A stretch of DNA of 64,000 bases from assembly GCA_041739085.1 (NCBI GenBank), contig JBGSON010000019.1, positions 1 through 64,000 of the forward strand, written 5' to 3'. The translations under genes were made by a program, and so were the position numbers. Position 1 is the first letter of the stretch. Each line of letters starts with the position of its first letter. The DNA comes from JBGSON01 sp041739085. Its GTDB lineage: Bacteria > Patescibacteriota > Gracilibacteria > CAIRYL01. The notes under the pieces were generated by a model. The model did no database searches. It was not told the DNA's origin and saw only the letters and a program-made list of their open reading frames with translations. Below, in pieces: positions 7,778-16,467 of the stretch.

Positions 7778-8503
7778 TCAGCGTTTTGTGAGCTTCTGGT
7801 AAGAGAAGAAAAAGTATGTGAGGAGTGCGAGTGGGATGAAGAAAATAGCGGTGTTCATGAGGATCGTATTCGTGATTTCCGTTTTGTTGAGAAGTACTCT
7901 CGCCAAAACGTTATAGATAAGTACAAATGCCCAGAGGAATGTGGCGATGAGGGACACAAAGAAATGGAAACGGATGGATTTTTTGAAATACACATCATCG
8001 GCATTCACGGGATTCTCGAGAAGGGAGAGGTTCATCCGCTTCACGGCGTAGAGCCAGATGGGGAGAAGAGGAATGAGCACCGCGATAGCAACGACGAGGT
8101 TTTCTTTCGGGTCTTTCACTGAGTCGCCGCTGTCGGGGAATGCCATTGCACGGAGAGTGAGGAGCGTACCCATGAGCACAAAGGCAAGAATCCAGCCGAA
8201 GAGGGAGGAAATGGTCGCAGCGAGACCAATTTTCGATCTCACCTTCCCTACATTGACATTGTACTGGACATTTTCGACCTGAAGAGGTGTGCCTGGTGCC
8301 CCTGTCTGTGTTGTCGGTGCTGTTTTGTCTGGTGAGGTTCGCGGTTCCGGTCTCGGGACGTCATCTCCCGCAAGTGCCCGGAGAGCGTCTCCCCGGTCCC
8401 ATCCCGCTGCCACAAGTTCTTCGAGGATGAGTTCATCCGGCTGTTTTTCTTTGCGTTTCTTCTCCACAAACTTCTGGAGTTCGGATGTCTTTTCGTGCTT
8501 CAT
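7778..8503 (-). CDS. Membrane protein with N-terminal short helical domain
   Basis: A 241-residue protein. Residues 1-50 form a short helical domain ending in LVAAGWDRGDALRAL, the same kind of AAGW motif that precedes membrane domains in many CPR proteins. A Pro/Thr-rich linker follows, then four predicted membrane helices (for example IGLAATISSLFGWILAFVLMG and LVVAIAVLIPLLPIWLYAV). The start is put at MKHEKTSEL (8503) rather than at the upstream ATG (8560), because the extra 19 residues are not part of the helical domain. The function is unknown; the gene heads a probable two-gene unit with the 95-residue membrane protein. Confidence 0.75.
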   Translation of the reverse strand: MKHEKTSELQKFVEKKRKEKQPDELILEELVAAGWDRGDALRALAGDDVPRPEPRTSPDKTAPTTQTGAPGTPLQVENVQYNVNVGKVRSKIGLAATISSLFGWILAFVLMGTLLTLRAMAFPDSGDSVKDPKENLVVAIAVLIPLLPIWLYAVKRMNLSLLENPVNADDVYFKKSIRFHFFVSLIATFLWAFVLIYNVLARVLLNKTEITNTILMNTAIFFIPLALLTYFFFSYQKLTKR

Positions 8504-8577
8504 AGAATTCAGAAAAAAGAAGTTCTGTGTACATTCTACAGATAATAATGCTTCAGACAAATACTCTTATTCACTGT

Positions 8578-9114
8578 TCACTCGCTCCGGAGCGCGTCAA
8601 CGGGATCAAGGCGGCTCGCTTTGAGGGCGGGATAAAATCCGAAGAATATCCCGACCGACACCGAGAAAGAGAACGCGATGAGGATCGCGATCGGAGAAGA
8701 GATCACGGTAAAGTTTTCCGATCTGTTGAGGAACGGAATAATACTTTCCCCGACTCCGATGCCGATGCCTCCCCCGATCACGGAGAGGAGAACGGCTTCG
8801 AGAAGGAACTGGAAGAGGATGCTTGATTTTTGGGCTCCGACGGCCTTCATGATCCCGATACCGGAGACGATGAGGACGATGGTCGCCACCGATGTGAGGA
8901 GGACCGTGAGGATGATCGCGATCGACTGGGCGGAGGAGACGATTGACCCGGCATCAAACATCCGGAAATCGTCTTCCGCGGCATCTTTCAGGCGATGGTT
9001 CTCCCGGAGGAGGACCCTGATCTCTTCCATGGCGAGAGGGAGCGAATCGACATCCTTCGCGAGAAAAGTCATCATGAGCCTATTTTCCGGTCCGAGGACG
9101 CTCATTTCCCGCAT
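8578..9114 (-). pseudogene. Remnant of MacB/FtsX-type ABC permease
   Basis: The 178 residues match only the C-terminal part of a MacB-like permease: a periplasmic end (DDFRMFD), the last three membrane helices and the usual tail FGFYPALKASRLDPVDALRSE. The N-terminal helix and most of the periplasmic domain are missing. Inside, VSGIGIM runs straight into KAVGAQKSSILFQF, whereas the family has about 17 residues between them (the NIMLVSVTERTREIGIR segment), so there is also an in-frame internal deletion. The truncated end lies about 35 bp from tRNA-Gln. No MacB-type ATPase or membrane fusion partner is next to it. A dead gene is the simplest reading. Confidence 0.75.
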
Positions 9115-9123
9115 TCTGGCTCT

Positions 9124-9154
9124 GCCAACCGAAGCTCGAAGAGCGCAGGTTGGC
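9124..9154 (-). terminator. Hairpin after tRNA-Gln
   Basis: GCCAACC pairs with GGTTGGC and inside it GCTC pairs with GAGC, giving a two-part stem that begins within the CCA end of the tRNA. It is a likely 3' trailer or terminator structure, although no long T-run follows. Confidence 0.4.
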
Positions 9155-9225
9155 TGCCCGGGCAGGGATCGAACCTGCGAATGGTGGATTCAAAGTCCAC
9201 TGCCTTACCACTTGGCGACCGGGCA
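9151..9225 (-). tRNA. trnQ: tRNA-Gln (anticodon UUG)
   Basis: On the minus strand a full cloverleaf can be drawn: acceptor TGCCCGG/CCGGGCA with the U1-A72 pair typical of tRNA-Gln, D arm GCCAAGTGGTAAGGC, anticodon stem GTGGA/TCCAC with loop CTTTGAA (anticodon TTG), T arm GCAGG-TTCGATC-CCTGC, discriminator G and an encoded CCA. A -10 like TATACT lies about 13 nt upstream (9243-9238). Its first 17 nt, with one flanking base, are repeated at 9348-9364. Confidence 0.95.
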
Positions 9226-9529
9226 ACATTCCGGAATAGTATATCATATCTTGACGCTGACGAGATCCCGCAACTCTTCGCCTTCGGCTCTTCGTGCAGG
9301 ACGCCGGCTGATTCCGACTCATTTCATTCGTCGCCATCATCACGGCGCTTGGCGACCGGGCAACGAAGAAGTTGTAAAGTTAAAAAGTTGAAAGATTCTC
9401 AAAGTCAGCATTCTCATCGTATTTTGACACTGCAGAATAAACGAATCTCCAACAGGGTAACAAAAAAGCAGAAGATGGAGAAATATTTTTTCTTTTTTTT
9501 ATTCTTCTTTTCTGACAGAATGCAGATTG
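9226..9529. other. Intergenic region with duplicated tRNA-Gln 5' end
   Basis: No gene is seen. At 9348-9364 the sequence CTTGGCGACCGGGCAAC repeats the 5' end of the tRNA-Gln gene (9210-9226 region). At 9369-9394 lies a GTTGTAAAG/GTTGAAAG word repeat whose complement appears at 62587-62612. The end of the region is T-rich. Confidence 0.5.
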
Positions 9530-11302
9530 ATGAAAACGAAGCCATTTTTTCGGCGTATCGAAGAGAAATTTTCTGGGGAGCCTCCGATTTGGAAACGCGT
9601 TTTCAAAAAGACGGGGAGATTCCTTTTCTCCTGGATCGGCGGAGCGGCGGTCCTTCTTTCTCTCTTTCTCTTGTTCGGACTCTGGATATATTCGATCCTC
9701 GGTCCGTTCCGGGAATTCTTCTGGGATATTCCGGGCATGGCGGGGATGGAGAAGGACAAAACATATCTCCTCCTCCTCGTGAATGAGAACGAGCTCCGAC
9801 CGACCGGAGGATTCATCACGAGTTTTGTGATCGTGAGGAGCTATGGATTTTCTCAGGACATTGAATTCTACAATTCTGAAGATGTCGCCATCCCGGATCC
9901 TCAGATCATTGCTCCCTATCCCGTGGAAAAGGTGCTTTCGAGGGATGAAAAATATGCCGGATGGGTGTTCCGCGATACGAATTTCTCCCTGGATTATAAG
10001 GAAAATGCGGAACGTGCGATCGAATTCCTGAAAAAAGACGCGAGATTTGAAAAACTGGGATTCGACGGTGTCATCCTTATGGACACCGCTTTTCTCGGCG
10101 ATGTCGTCGACCTCCTCGGCCCTTTCGAAGTGGAGGGGAAAGTCCTCACAGGAGAGAATCTCTTCGAACTCCTCGAGTTCAACACAAAAAACTTCGACCC
10201 TCATAATGAAGAAGAGTGGAAGAAGAGAAAAGATTTTTTCCTCCCCCTCGCGGATGAGATCAGAAAGCAGCTATTCTCCAGTCCGACCCTCTGGAGAGAG
10301 TTTTTTTCTCTTCTCGGAGAGCACGCGGAAAAAAAACATCTCGTTTTCTATTTCTCCGACTCGGTCATGGAAAAGAGATTCGCGGATAAAGGATGGACCG
10401 GAGAGCTCCCGCGGAACCGTTTCTGGGCGGTGAACATCGCCAATCTCGGAGGGAGAAAAGGGGACCGCTATCTCAGGAAGTATTATCATTCTTCGATCCA
10501 CGTTGATCCGGACGGAAGGATGGATGAGGAATTCACGCTTTTCCTTGCCCATGAAGGGACGTACAATCTCCAGTCCGACCGGTATGAGGCGTACATCCGC
10601 ATTGTACGGCCTGGTGGAACGGTGATGACCCATTCATCCGGGGGATTTGAAACGAACCCGCTTCAGAGAACCGAGGCGTACGGGGAAGAAGTCTCATTTT
10701 TTATTGTCCTCTACCCCGGCGAGCAGAAGATCATCACGGTCGATTTCACTTTCCCGGAGGAATATTACATCCCCGAAATGGGGCGGATTTCGATCCCGAT
10801 CGAAAAACAGATCGGAACAGGGGAAGATGTCTGGGATTTCTCCCTTCGCGGAGAAAATGATATGCGCTTTCATTCAGAGCACTGTGATTCTATGAGCCCC
10901 AGGGATAATGTCCTCTTCTGCGACAACCGGATCGATGAAGACAAGATCCTCGTTTTTGAAAGGCATCCGGACATTGTCCCGCCGCTTCTTCAGTTCGCAC
11001 AGTTTGCCGATATTTCGACGCTTGAGATCCGGTTTTCTGAAGAGATCGATCCCAATATCGAGAAAGGAGATGTGCAGCTCACGGATTTGGACTTCCGGAC
11101 GGGAGGAACAGATGAAATCATCATCAGAAATCTTGAGATCGAAGGGAACAGCGCCTTTATCACCTTCTCAGGAATGGTGAAAAATCCCGGAGAGAGATAT
11201 TCCTTCGAGATGAAGAATGTGAAGGATATTTCAGGAAATTTCTATAGTGGGGACAGTGGCGAAGAAGGGGTTTTCAAGATCACCATTGTTCAGAATCTTT
11301 AA
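9530..11302 (+). CDS. DUF4012 domain membrane-anchored protein
   Basis: A 590-residue protein with one membrane helix at about residues 33-57 and a large extracytoplasmic domain. LLLLVNENELRPTGGFITSF at about 78-97 is the diagnostic start of the DUF4012 domain, which is widespread in Patescibacteria and Actinobacteria near polysaccharide genes. The C-terminal third (from VPPLLQFAQFADISTLEIRF on) looks like an Ig-like strand-rich domain. The ATG at 9530 is chosen over an adjacent TTG. The glycosyltransferase gene follows after 9 nt, which supports a joint role in the cell surface. The biochemical function of DUF4012 is unknown to me. Confidence 0.9.
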   Translation: MKTKPFFRRIEEKFSGEPPIWKRVFKKTGRFLFSWIGGAAVLLSLFLLFGLWIYSILGPFREFFWDIPGMAGMEKDKTYLLLLVNENELRPTGGFITSFVIVRSYGFSQDIEFYNSEDVAIPDPQIIAPYPVEKVLSRDEKYAGWVFRDTNFSLDYKENAERAIEFLKKDARFEKLGFDGVILMDTAFLGDVVDLLGPFEVEGKVLTGENLFELLEFNTKNFDPHNEEEWKKRKDFFLPLADEIRKQLFSSPTLWREFFSLLGEHAEKKHLVFYFSDSVMEKRFADKGWTGELPRNRFWAVNIANLGGRKGDRYLRKYYHSSIHVDPDGRMDEEFTLFLAHEGTYNLQSDRYEAYIRIVRPGGTVMTHSSGGFETNPLQRTEAYGEEVSFFIVLYPGEQKIITVDFTFPEEYYIPEMGRISIPIEKQIGTGEDVWDFSLRGENDMRFHSEHCDSMSPRDNVLFCDNRIDEDKILVFERHPDIVPPLLQFAQFADISTLEIRFSEEIDPNIEKGDVQLTDLDFRTGGTDEIIIRNLEIEGNSAFITFSGMVKNPGERYSFEMKNVKDISGNFYSGDSGEEGVFKITIVQNL

Positions 11303-11311
11303 GAAAAGACC

Positions 11312-12538
11312 ATGAGTGAGCACAAGGCTCAGGAGAGAGAAAAGAAAAAAAACGGGACGCTTCTCCTCACGAGATTCCCGCTGGAATCAGCATGGGGCGG
11401 AGAGGAGGAGATCCATCTCCTCATGGCGAAGATCCTGAGGGACGAGGGCAGGGGAGTGGAGCTCCTCACCTCCTGTCCCTTTCTTTCCGATGCTTTTCGA
11501 AAGAACGATTTTTCCGTGCACCGGGAGTTTGAAAAGGACATCACATCAAAATCCCGGATCCTCTGGAGCGTCATCCTCGTCCCATTTTTCTTTTTCCGGG
11601 GGATCCTTTGGCTCGGCTATTATCGTTTTTTTCGTCGAGTTGATACTGTTTTATTCCTCACATTCATCGAAAAAGTAGTCTGGACGCCTCTCGCGCTTCT
11701 TTTTCGGATGAATGTTTTCTGGGGGCATCACGCCCCGTTTGGGGACTGGCTTTTTAAAAATCCCTATTTTTTTCTCTGGAGATGGTTTTCGGGAAGAGTG
11801 AAGATCATTGTCACTACAGAATTCATGAAGAATGAGCTTATACCCTATGTGAGAGCGAAGGAGAACATCATCGTCCATCCGAACACACTCATCCCGGAAA
11901 AGGATTTCTCAACGATGAACGATAAAAAATGGAACAGGGATTCACTCTTGAAGATGATGAGAGAGAAGACCGGAAAGAATATCGATACGAATTCTTTCCT
12001 CATCGGTTCACTCGGAAGACTTTCGCGGGAGAAAGGCACGATCGATCTCCTGAAAGCATCATCGGAAATACGAAAAAGTCATCCGGAGGCGGTCATTGTC
12101 ATCGGAGGATCCGGGCCTGAAGAGCAATCTCTCCGCGCATTTATCATCTCCGGGAAACTCGGATCGCATGTCTTTCTTCTTGGATTTCTGAAAGAGGAAG
12201 AATTACCAGAGTTCTATGGGGGGATCGATCTCTTCGTCCTCCCGTCTCTCCGTGAACCCTTCGGGATGGTGCTCCTTGAGGCGATGTCAGCGGGAACGCC
12301 GATCGTCGCGAGAAGAGTCGGAGGTGTTCCGGAAGTCGTCGGTGAAAAATACAGCGGTCTTTTTTATGGAAATGACTCCGCGATGGCGGATGCACTCCGA
12401 AGATTTATAGAAGATCCCGAACTCCGGACAAGAGAATCGGAGTACGTTTCCCGCCGGTTTCAGGAGATGTTTTCCTTTGAGACCTACCGGAGGAAGACTC
12501 TGGACACATTCTCCTCCCCATGTTGTATAAAAAAATAA
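11312..12538 (+). CDS. Glycosyltransferase family 4
   Basis: A 408-residue GT-B enzyme. The C-terminal domain shows FLIGSLGRLSREKGTIDLLKA, a VIGGSGPEE segment and the GT4 donor site PSLREPFGMVLLEAMSAGTP with its ExxxxxxxE motif; GGVPEVV follows. The N-terminal half has hydrophobic stretches around residues 85-130 that would let it sit on the membrane. It likely transfers a nucleotide-activated sugar to a cell-surface polymer or lipid. It lies 9 nt behind the DUF4012 gene and ends in front of a hairpin at 12544-12577, so the two genes form one unit. The sugar and acceptor cannot be read from sequence. Confidence 0.92.
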   Translation: MSEHKAQEREKKKNGTLLLTRFPLESAWGGEEEIHLLMAKILRDEGRGVELLTSCPFLSDAFRKNDFSVHREFEKDITSKSRILWSVILVPFFFFRGILWLGYYRFFRRVDTVLFLTFIEKVVWTPLALLFRMNVFWGHHAPFGDWLFKNPYFFLWRWFSGRVKIIVTTEFMKNELIPYVRAKENIIVHPNTLIPEKDFSTMNDKKWNRDSLLKMMREKTGKNIDTNSFLIGSLGRLSREKGTIDLLKASSEIRKSHPEAVIVIGGSGPEEQSLRAFIISGKLGSHVFLLGFLKEEELPEFYGGIDLFVLPSLREPFGMVLLEAMSAGTPIVARRVGGVPEVVGEKYSGLFYGNDSAMADALRRFIEDPELRTRESEYVSRRFQEMFSFETYRRKTLDTFSSPCCIKK

Positions 12539-12543
12539 TACAG

Positions 12544-12577
12544 GAAAATCGGTTCTTCGCTTTTGCAAGCGATTTTC
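12544..12577 (+). terminator. Hairpin behind the DUF4012/glycosyltransferase unit
   Basis: GAAAATCG pairs with CGATTTTC around an 18-nt loop, and the strand then reads TTTG. It is placed 5 nt after the stop codon. Confidence 0.5.
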
Positions 12578-12884
12578 TTTGACAATTCGTCCTCTGTTGA
12601 TAAGACTGGAGGCAGAGTTCTTTTCCATAACTTCTGCCCGACGCGATTCACCCTCTTATTCACTACTCTCTTCACCTTATTGGGGGGAAATACGTCTTTT
12701 CATCCGGTACTCCGGTTGATCGTCGTTCCCCACATCGTGCTTCTGGGGGTTTCAAGTGAAGAGGTCCTGATCGGTCTGCGGCGGAAGTTATGGAGTGAAA
12801 TGCTATAAGTGGACAAATTAAGTCTGATTATCTTTACAAATATCCGCAAAGTGGGAAAATGGAAGTGATTTCATTCTTACTCAC
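12578..12884 (+). promoter_or_regulatory. Leader region of the Crp-like gene with candidate promoter
   Basis: No convincing gene is seen. TGGACA at 12810-12815 is followed after 17 nt by TTTACA (12833-12838), a moderate promoter about 46 nt before the regulator's ATG. A weaker TTGACA occurs at about 12579, without a good -10. Confidence 0.35.
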
Positions 12885-13592
12885 ATGCATCACCGACCTA
12901 AATACTGGTACCTGAAACAGTTCAATCTATTTGACGGGCTGAAAGAGGAAGATTTTGTCGCGATCAATGATTTTTCGATCGAACATTTCTTCAATAAGAA
13001 GGAACTCCTCTTTTCCCCCGGCGACAAGCTCGACCGCGTCTTTATCCTCAAAGAAGGAGAGATCACTCTTTATCAGTTGCATAACGGAAAGAAAGTGATC
13101 CTTGATATCCTCAAGCCGGGGTCATTTTTTGGGAATATCGCCATGGAGGTGAGCAGCGAATCCACCTATTTCGCGGAAGCGAGTGATAACATCATGATCT
13201 GCGCCATGACGACCGATTCATTTCTCGCGGTCATCCAGAGATATCCGCAGGTCATCCTCCGGCTCCTCCACATGGTGACCGAGAAAATGCGCGAATATGA
13301 AGGAAGGATCACGTCTTCCACGACCCTGTCGGCAAAGGAAAGCGTTCTTGATGCGATCAGGAACATCAAGAAAAAAGATGAGCAAAATTTTCTTCCGAAA
13401 GTCCTCTGGAAAAATACGAAGATCACACATGACAAGCTCGCATCGATGACCGGTCTCGCGCGCGAGACCGTGACAAAAGCGATCGCGGAACTGGAATCGG
13501 AAAAAGCAATCCAGGTGAAGGGGAGAGAAATTGTGCTCCCCGGAGAATCTCCGGTCTCAACGAAAAAGAAGAGTAGCGGGAAAAAGAAATGA
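12885..13592 (+). CDS. Crp/Fnr family transcription regulator
   Basis: A 235-residue protein with an N-terminal cyclic-nucleotide-binding-like jelly roll (PGDKLDRVFILKEGEITLY and LKPGSFFGNIAMEV), a long dimer helix and a C-terminal winged helix. The recognition region is KITHDKLASMTGLARETVTKAIAELE. There is no N-terminal cysteine cluster, so it is not an Fnr-type iron-sulphur sensor, and the arginine and serine that bind cAMP in Crp are not evident; the ligand is unknown. The tail is lysine-rich (KKKSSGKKK). The HD hydrolase gene overlaps its end by 4 nt, so both are translated from one message. Confidence 0.9.
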   Translation: MHHRPKYWYLKQFNLFDGLKEEDFVAINDFSIEHFFNKKELLFSPGDKLDRVFILKEGEITLYQLHNGKKVILDILKPGSFFGNIAMEVSSESTYFAEASDNIMICAMTTDSFLAVIQRYPQVILRLLHMVTEKMREYEGRITSSTTLSAKESVLDAIRNIKKKDEQNFLPKVLWKNTKITHDKLASMTGLARETVTKAIAELESEKAIQVKGREIVLPGESPVSTKKKSSGKKK

Positions 13593-14245
13593 AGAAACAG
13601 TCTGTTCTCCAAAAAACGCGCGTTTATGTCCAAAAAGTCCTCCGCGGGGATTCCTCCGGACATGATTTTTCCCATACGGAACGGGTAGCAAAGCTTGCTC
13701 TTCACATTGCTCAAATAGAAGGGAAAGGGGATGTGTTTATCATCGAACTCGCGGCGCTCCTCCATGATATTTCCGACTGGAAATTCGCGGGCGGCGACGA
13801 GAACGCGGGCCCAAAAAAAGCAGAAGAATGGCTTCTGAGTCTTTCCGTACCGGATGACATCATGAGGAGCGTTGCGACGATCATCCGTGAAGTCAGTTTT
13901 AAAGGAGCAGGAGTCCCGACGAAACCCGGTTCTCCCGAAGGCATGATCGTCCAGGATGCGGATCGTCTCGATGCGATGGGGGCCATCGGCATCGCGAGGG
14001 CATTCGCTTTCGGAGGGAAGACGGAGAGGGCGATGCATACGCCATCCATTCGACCGAAGCTCCATGCCTCATTTCTTGAGTACAAAAAATCGAAGTCTTC
14101 CACGATCAACCATTTTTATGAGAAACTCCTTCTGCTCAGACCGCTCATGAATACAAAGACAGCGAAAAAAATCGCCGGGAAGAGACATATCATCCTCAAA
14201 AATTATCTCCAGGAGTTTATGAACGAATGGAATATGAAGGCATGA
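13589..14245 (+). CDS. HD domain phosphohydrolase
   Basis: A 218-residue metal-dependent hydrolase. The metal ligands appear as HDFSHTERV (residues 25-33), LLHD (HD at 59-60) and QDADRLDAMGAIG (D123/D125), which is the pattern of the YpgQ/YedJ-type HD proteins, reported to cleave nucleoside triphosphates. It overlaps the Crp-like regulator gene by the sequence ATGA, so translation is coupled. This pairing hints at a nucleotide signal shared by the regulator and the hydrolase, but that is inference. The gene ends with TGA and faces the serine dehydratase genes. Confidence 0.9.
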   Translation: MKKQSVLQKTRVYVQKVLRGDSSGHDFSHTERVAKLALHIAQIEGKGDVFIIELAALLHDISDWKFAGGDENAGPKKAEEWLLSLSVPDDIMRSVATIIREVSFKGAGVPTKPGSPEGMIVQDADRLDAMGAIGIARAFAFGGKTERAMHTPSIRPKLHASFLEYKKSKSSTINHFYEKLLLLRPLMNTKTAKKIAGKRHIILKNYLQEFMNEWNMKA

Positions 14246-14278
14246 GTGTATTCCCCTAAACGTTCTTCTCTCGTTTTG

Positions 14279-15202
14279 TTATTGAGGATCAGGTTCCGTG
14301 ATGCTTCGCTCTGATTTTCCATACTTTACTTTGATCTTCTCCACGATCTCCTGTGCGGTCTTCGAAATGGCAAGCCCGCCTTTCGACGTCTCCCGGATGT
14401 TTTCGTTCATGTTCATCGCGATGTTGTTCATGGCCTTCACCACTTCGTCAAACGGGACGATGCTCTTGATGCCTGCCGCGCTCAGGTCGCTCGCGGTCAT
14501 TGCATGGACGACGCCGATCGCGTTCCTCTTCACGCAGGGGACTTCCACGAAACCCCCGATCGGATCGCAGGCGAGCCCGAGGAGGTTTTTGAGAGCAAGA
14601 GCGGCGGCGTTGACGCACCACTCGGGAGAAAGCCCGCGGATCTCAGAGATCGCGGCGGCGGCCATCGCGGTCGATACCCCGATCTCGGCCTGGCATCCCG
14701 CTTCAGCGGCGGAAAACGTCGCGTAATGTCCGATGATGATCCCCATTCCTGAGGCGGTGAGGAGACCGCGGCAGAGCGTGTCTTCATCGATCCCCCATTT
14801 TTCCTGAATAGCCCAGAGGCATCCGGGAATTATCCCCGCGGAACCGGCTGTCGGTGCCGCGACGATCTTCCCCATGCAGGAATTCGTCTCCATGACCGCA
14901 AGCGCGTATTTCGTGGCGAGTTTCATGACGTCTGACATGAATATTTGCTTTCCATCGAGGTTATCGATGAGTTTCGACTCTCCCCCGATCATTCCGCTCC
15001 TTGATCTTTTCATCTGGGAGGATCCGGTCATGATGGATTCTTTCATGATATAGAGACGCCGCTTCATGTTCTCAAAGATCTCCTCATGACTCCTCCCCGT
15101 GAGAGATGTCTCGTTTTCAATGACGATGTCGGAAATTTTTGTAAAATGTCCCTCATCGATGAGTTCGAGAAGTTTTTTCGCCGAGAAGAACTGATACGTC
15201 AT
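14279..15202 (-). CDS. sdaAA: L-serine dehydratase alpha subunit
   Basis: A 307-residue subunit of the iron-sulphur L-serine ammonia-lyase, which turns L-serine into pyruvate and ammonia. The conserved ETNSCMGKIVAAPTAGSAGIIPG block and the downstream cysteines in LACDPIGGFVEVPCVKRNA, which hold the 4Fe-4S cluster, are present. The frame is open to 15283, but MTYQFFSAKKLLELI at 15202 is the normal start of this subunit. It follows the beta subunit gene by 17 nt on the same strand. Serine deamination could supply pyruvate in a fermentative, pathway-poor cell. Confidence 0.95.
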   Translation of the reverse strand: MTYQFFSAKKLLELIDEGHFTKISDIVIENETSLTGRSHEEIFENMKRRLYIMKESIMTGSSQMKRSRSGMIGGESKLIDNLDGKQIFMSDVMKLATKYALAVMETNSCMGKIVAAPTAGSAGIIPGCLWAIQEKWGIDEDTLCRGLLTASGMGIIIGHYATFSAAEAGCQAEIGVSTAMAAAAISEIRGLSPEWCVNAAALALKNLLGLACDPIGGFVEVPCVKRNAIGVVHAMTASDLSAAGIKSIVPFDEVVKAMNNIAMNMNENIRETSKGGLAISKTAQEIVEKIKVKYGKSERSITEPDPQ

Positions 15203-15219
15203 TAAAAAATGAGAAATGA

Positions 15220-15909
15220 TCACATCCCGACCTCGACGAAGTGGGAGAGATGGTTGATGAAACGGGCCCAGTACACTCCGCATATTTTTTCGATTTCCAG
15301 GATGATGTCCCGGTTAAACGATTCCCGGATCTCAATGTCGATGATCGAGCGTTCTTTGTACTGCGTCGTCTCCATTTTCACAATGGAGATGTTCTTGCTC
15401 GTCATGAGATAGAGCAGATGATTGAGATCGAAACAGGTATTGTCAAAGCAGACGAGGAGAGAGGAATACGAACCGGTGATCGCGACATCGACTTTGTCGA
15501 TCGACGAGATGATGACCTTTCCTCCTCCGATGCTGGAGCCCACAATGCTCATCTTCCGGTCTCCATCATAGAGGATGAACTGGACTGTATTCCGATGATA
15601 GGCGGTCCCGAGGTTTATCTTCACGAGTTCGATCTCCATTCCCGCCTTTTCCGCGAGGGAATACGCGTTCTTCATATCCGGATCAGAAGGGGACATGCCG
15701 AGCATCCCGCCGACGAGGGCGACATCAGTGCAATGGCCCTTATAGACTTCGGCAAATGAACCGTGGAGCCTCAAGACGCATTTTGTCGGAGTCTTTCCGA
15801 AAATGATCCTCGCCATGTATCCGAGTTTGCACGCTCCTGCAGTGTGCGAGCTTGAAGGCCCCACCATGACCGGTCCGATGATGTCGAATATGCTCCAGGT
15901 ATCTTTCAT
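15220..15909 (-). CDS. sdaAB: L-serine dehydratase beta subunit
   Basis: A 229-residue subunit starting MKDTWSIFDIIGPVMVGPSSSHTAGA, the diagnostic N-terminus of this family, with SIGGGKV in the middle and a C-terminal ACT-like domain (SSLLVCFDNTCFDLNHLLYLM). The frame extends 188 residues further upstream, but that part is only translated repeat DNA (poly-Phe/Lys), so the ATG at 15909 is used. A TATACT -10 lies at 15938-15933, about 24 nt upstream, without a good -35. It is the first gene of the sdaAB-sdaAA unit. Confidence 0.95.
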   Translation of the reverse strand: MKDTWSIFDIIGPVMVGPSSSHTAGACKLGYMARIIFGKTPTKCVLRLHGSFAEVYKGHCTDVALVGGMLGMSPSDPDMKNAYSLAEKAGMEIELVKINLGTAYHRNTVQFILYDGDRKMSIVGSSIGGGKVIISSIDKVDVAITGSYSSLLVCFDNTCFDLNHLLYLMTSKNISIVKMETTQYKERSIIDIEIRESFNRDIILEIEKICGVYWARFINHLSHFVEVGM

Positions 15910-16087
15910 GGGTCCGGATTGAACGCGGAGAGAGTATAGGGAAAAAATGGAAAAGAAAAAACACAAAAGAAAAAAGAAGGAGAGAGAAATCACTGTCCGG
16001 CCTCCGAGCCGGAATCTCCAAATTATCCGCTGATTCCAAGAAAAGTTCGTGGTTTCGTTGCTTTTGTGCGATTCCACAATAGCATCT

Positions 16088-16117
16088 GGAGACCCCGGAT
16101 TGAGTCCGGGGTGACAG
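16088..16117. repeat. REP-like palindrome family B
   Basis: GGAGACCCCGGA and TCCGGGGTGACAG flank a short loop. Related copies are at 15994-16019, 18960-18988 and 19060-19090 (GGAGATCCCGGC and GCCGGGATGACAG). The pairing arms vary in sequence but the outer GGAGA and GACAG/TGTC ends are kept. Confidence 0.6.
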
Positions 16118-16162
16118 AGGCCCACGAGACCCGCTGATTCTTTCGCTGTCAGCTGAAGGTAA

Positions 16163-16184
16163 GGGCGTTGCATTGCAACGCCCC
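16163..16184. repeat. Palindrome family I, copy 1
   Basis: GGGCGTTGCATTGCAACGCC followed by CC, an almost perfect palindrome. The same sequence, with an AAGGGCG/CGCCCC context, is found at 63966-63987 at the other end of the window. Confidence 0.6.
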
Positions 16185-16200
16185 ATACCAGGAAGGAAAA

Positions 16201-16467
16201 AGCACAAAAGAGAAAACACAAAAGAAAAAGAAGGAAGAATTTCTCTCTTTTCTGTTTTGTGCTTTTTCTTTTTTCTTTTATGGGCATTTGACTGATTCCG
16301 ATCTTATGAATGCCACCTGCCTTCAGATGACTCGCACGGGAAGAGAGTATGGAGAAAAACAAAAACCAGAAAACACAAAAGAAAACACAGGGAAGTAATC
16401 CTCTCTTTTCTGTTTTGTGCTTTTTCTTTTTTCTTTTATCGGCATTTGAATTGATTCCGATTCTATG
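16201..16467. repeat. Tandem duplicated long-hairpin element (family A)
   Basis: Two units, 16201-16308 and 16365-16467, each consist of an A-rich arm with AACACAAAAGAAAA and a T-rich arm containing TTTTGTGCTTTTTCTTTTTT, followed by GGCATTTGA, TTCCGAT and ATG. The T-rich arms of the two units are nearly identical over about 66 nt. They stand directly in front of tsaB. Confidence 0.7.

Noticed and set aside
9348..9364. A second tRNA-Gln gene
   Set aside because: Only the first 17 nt of the tRNA are present.
12563..12808. Open frame of 81 codons before the Crp-like gene
   Set aside because: No ribosome site, starts inside the terminator hairpin of the previous gene, and the protein has no plausible composition or family.
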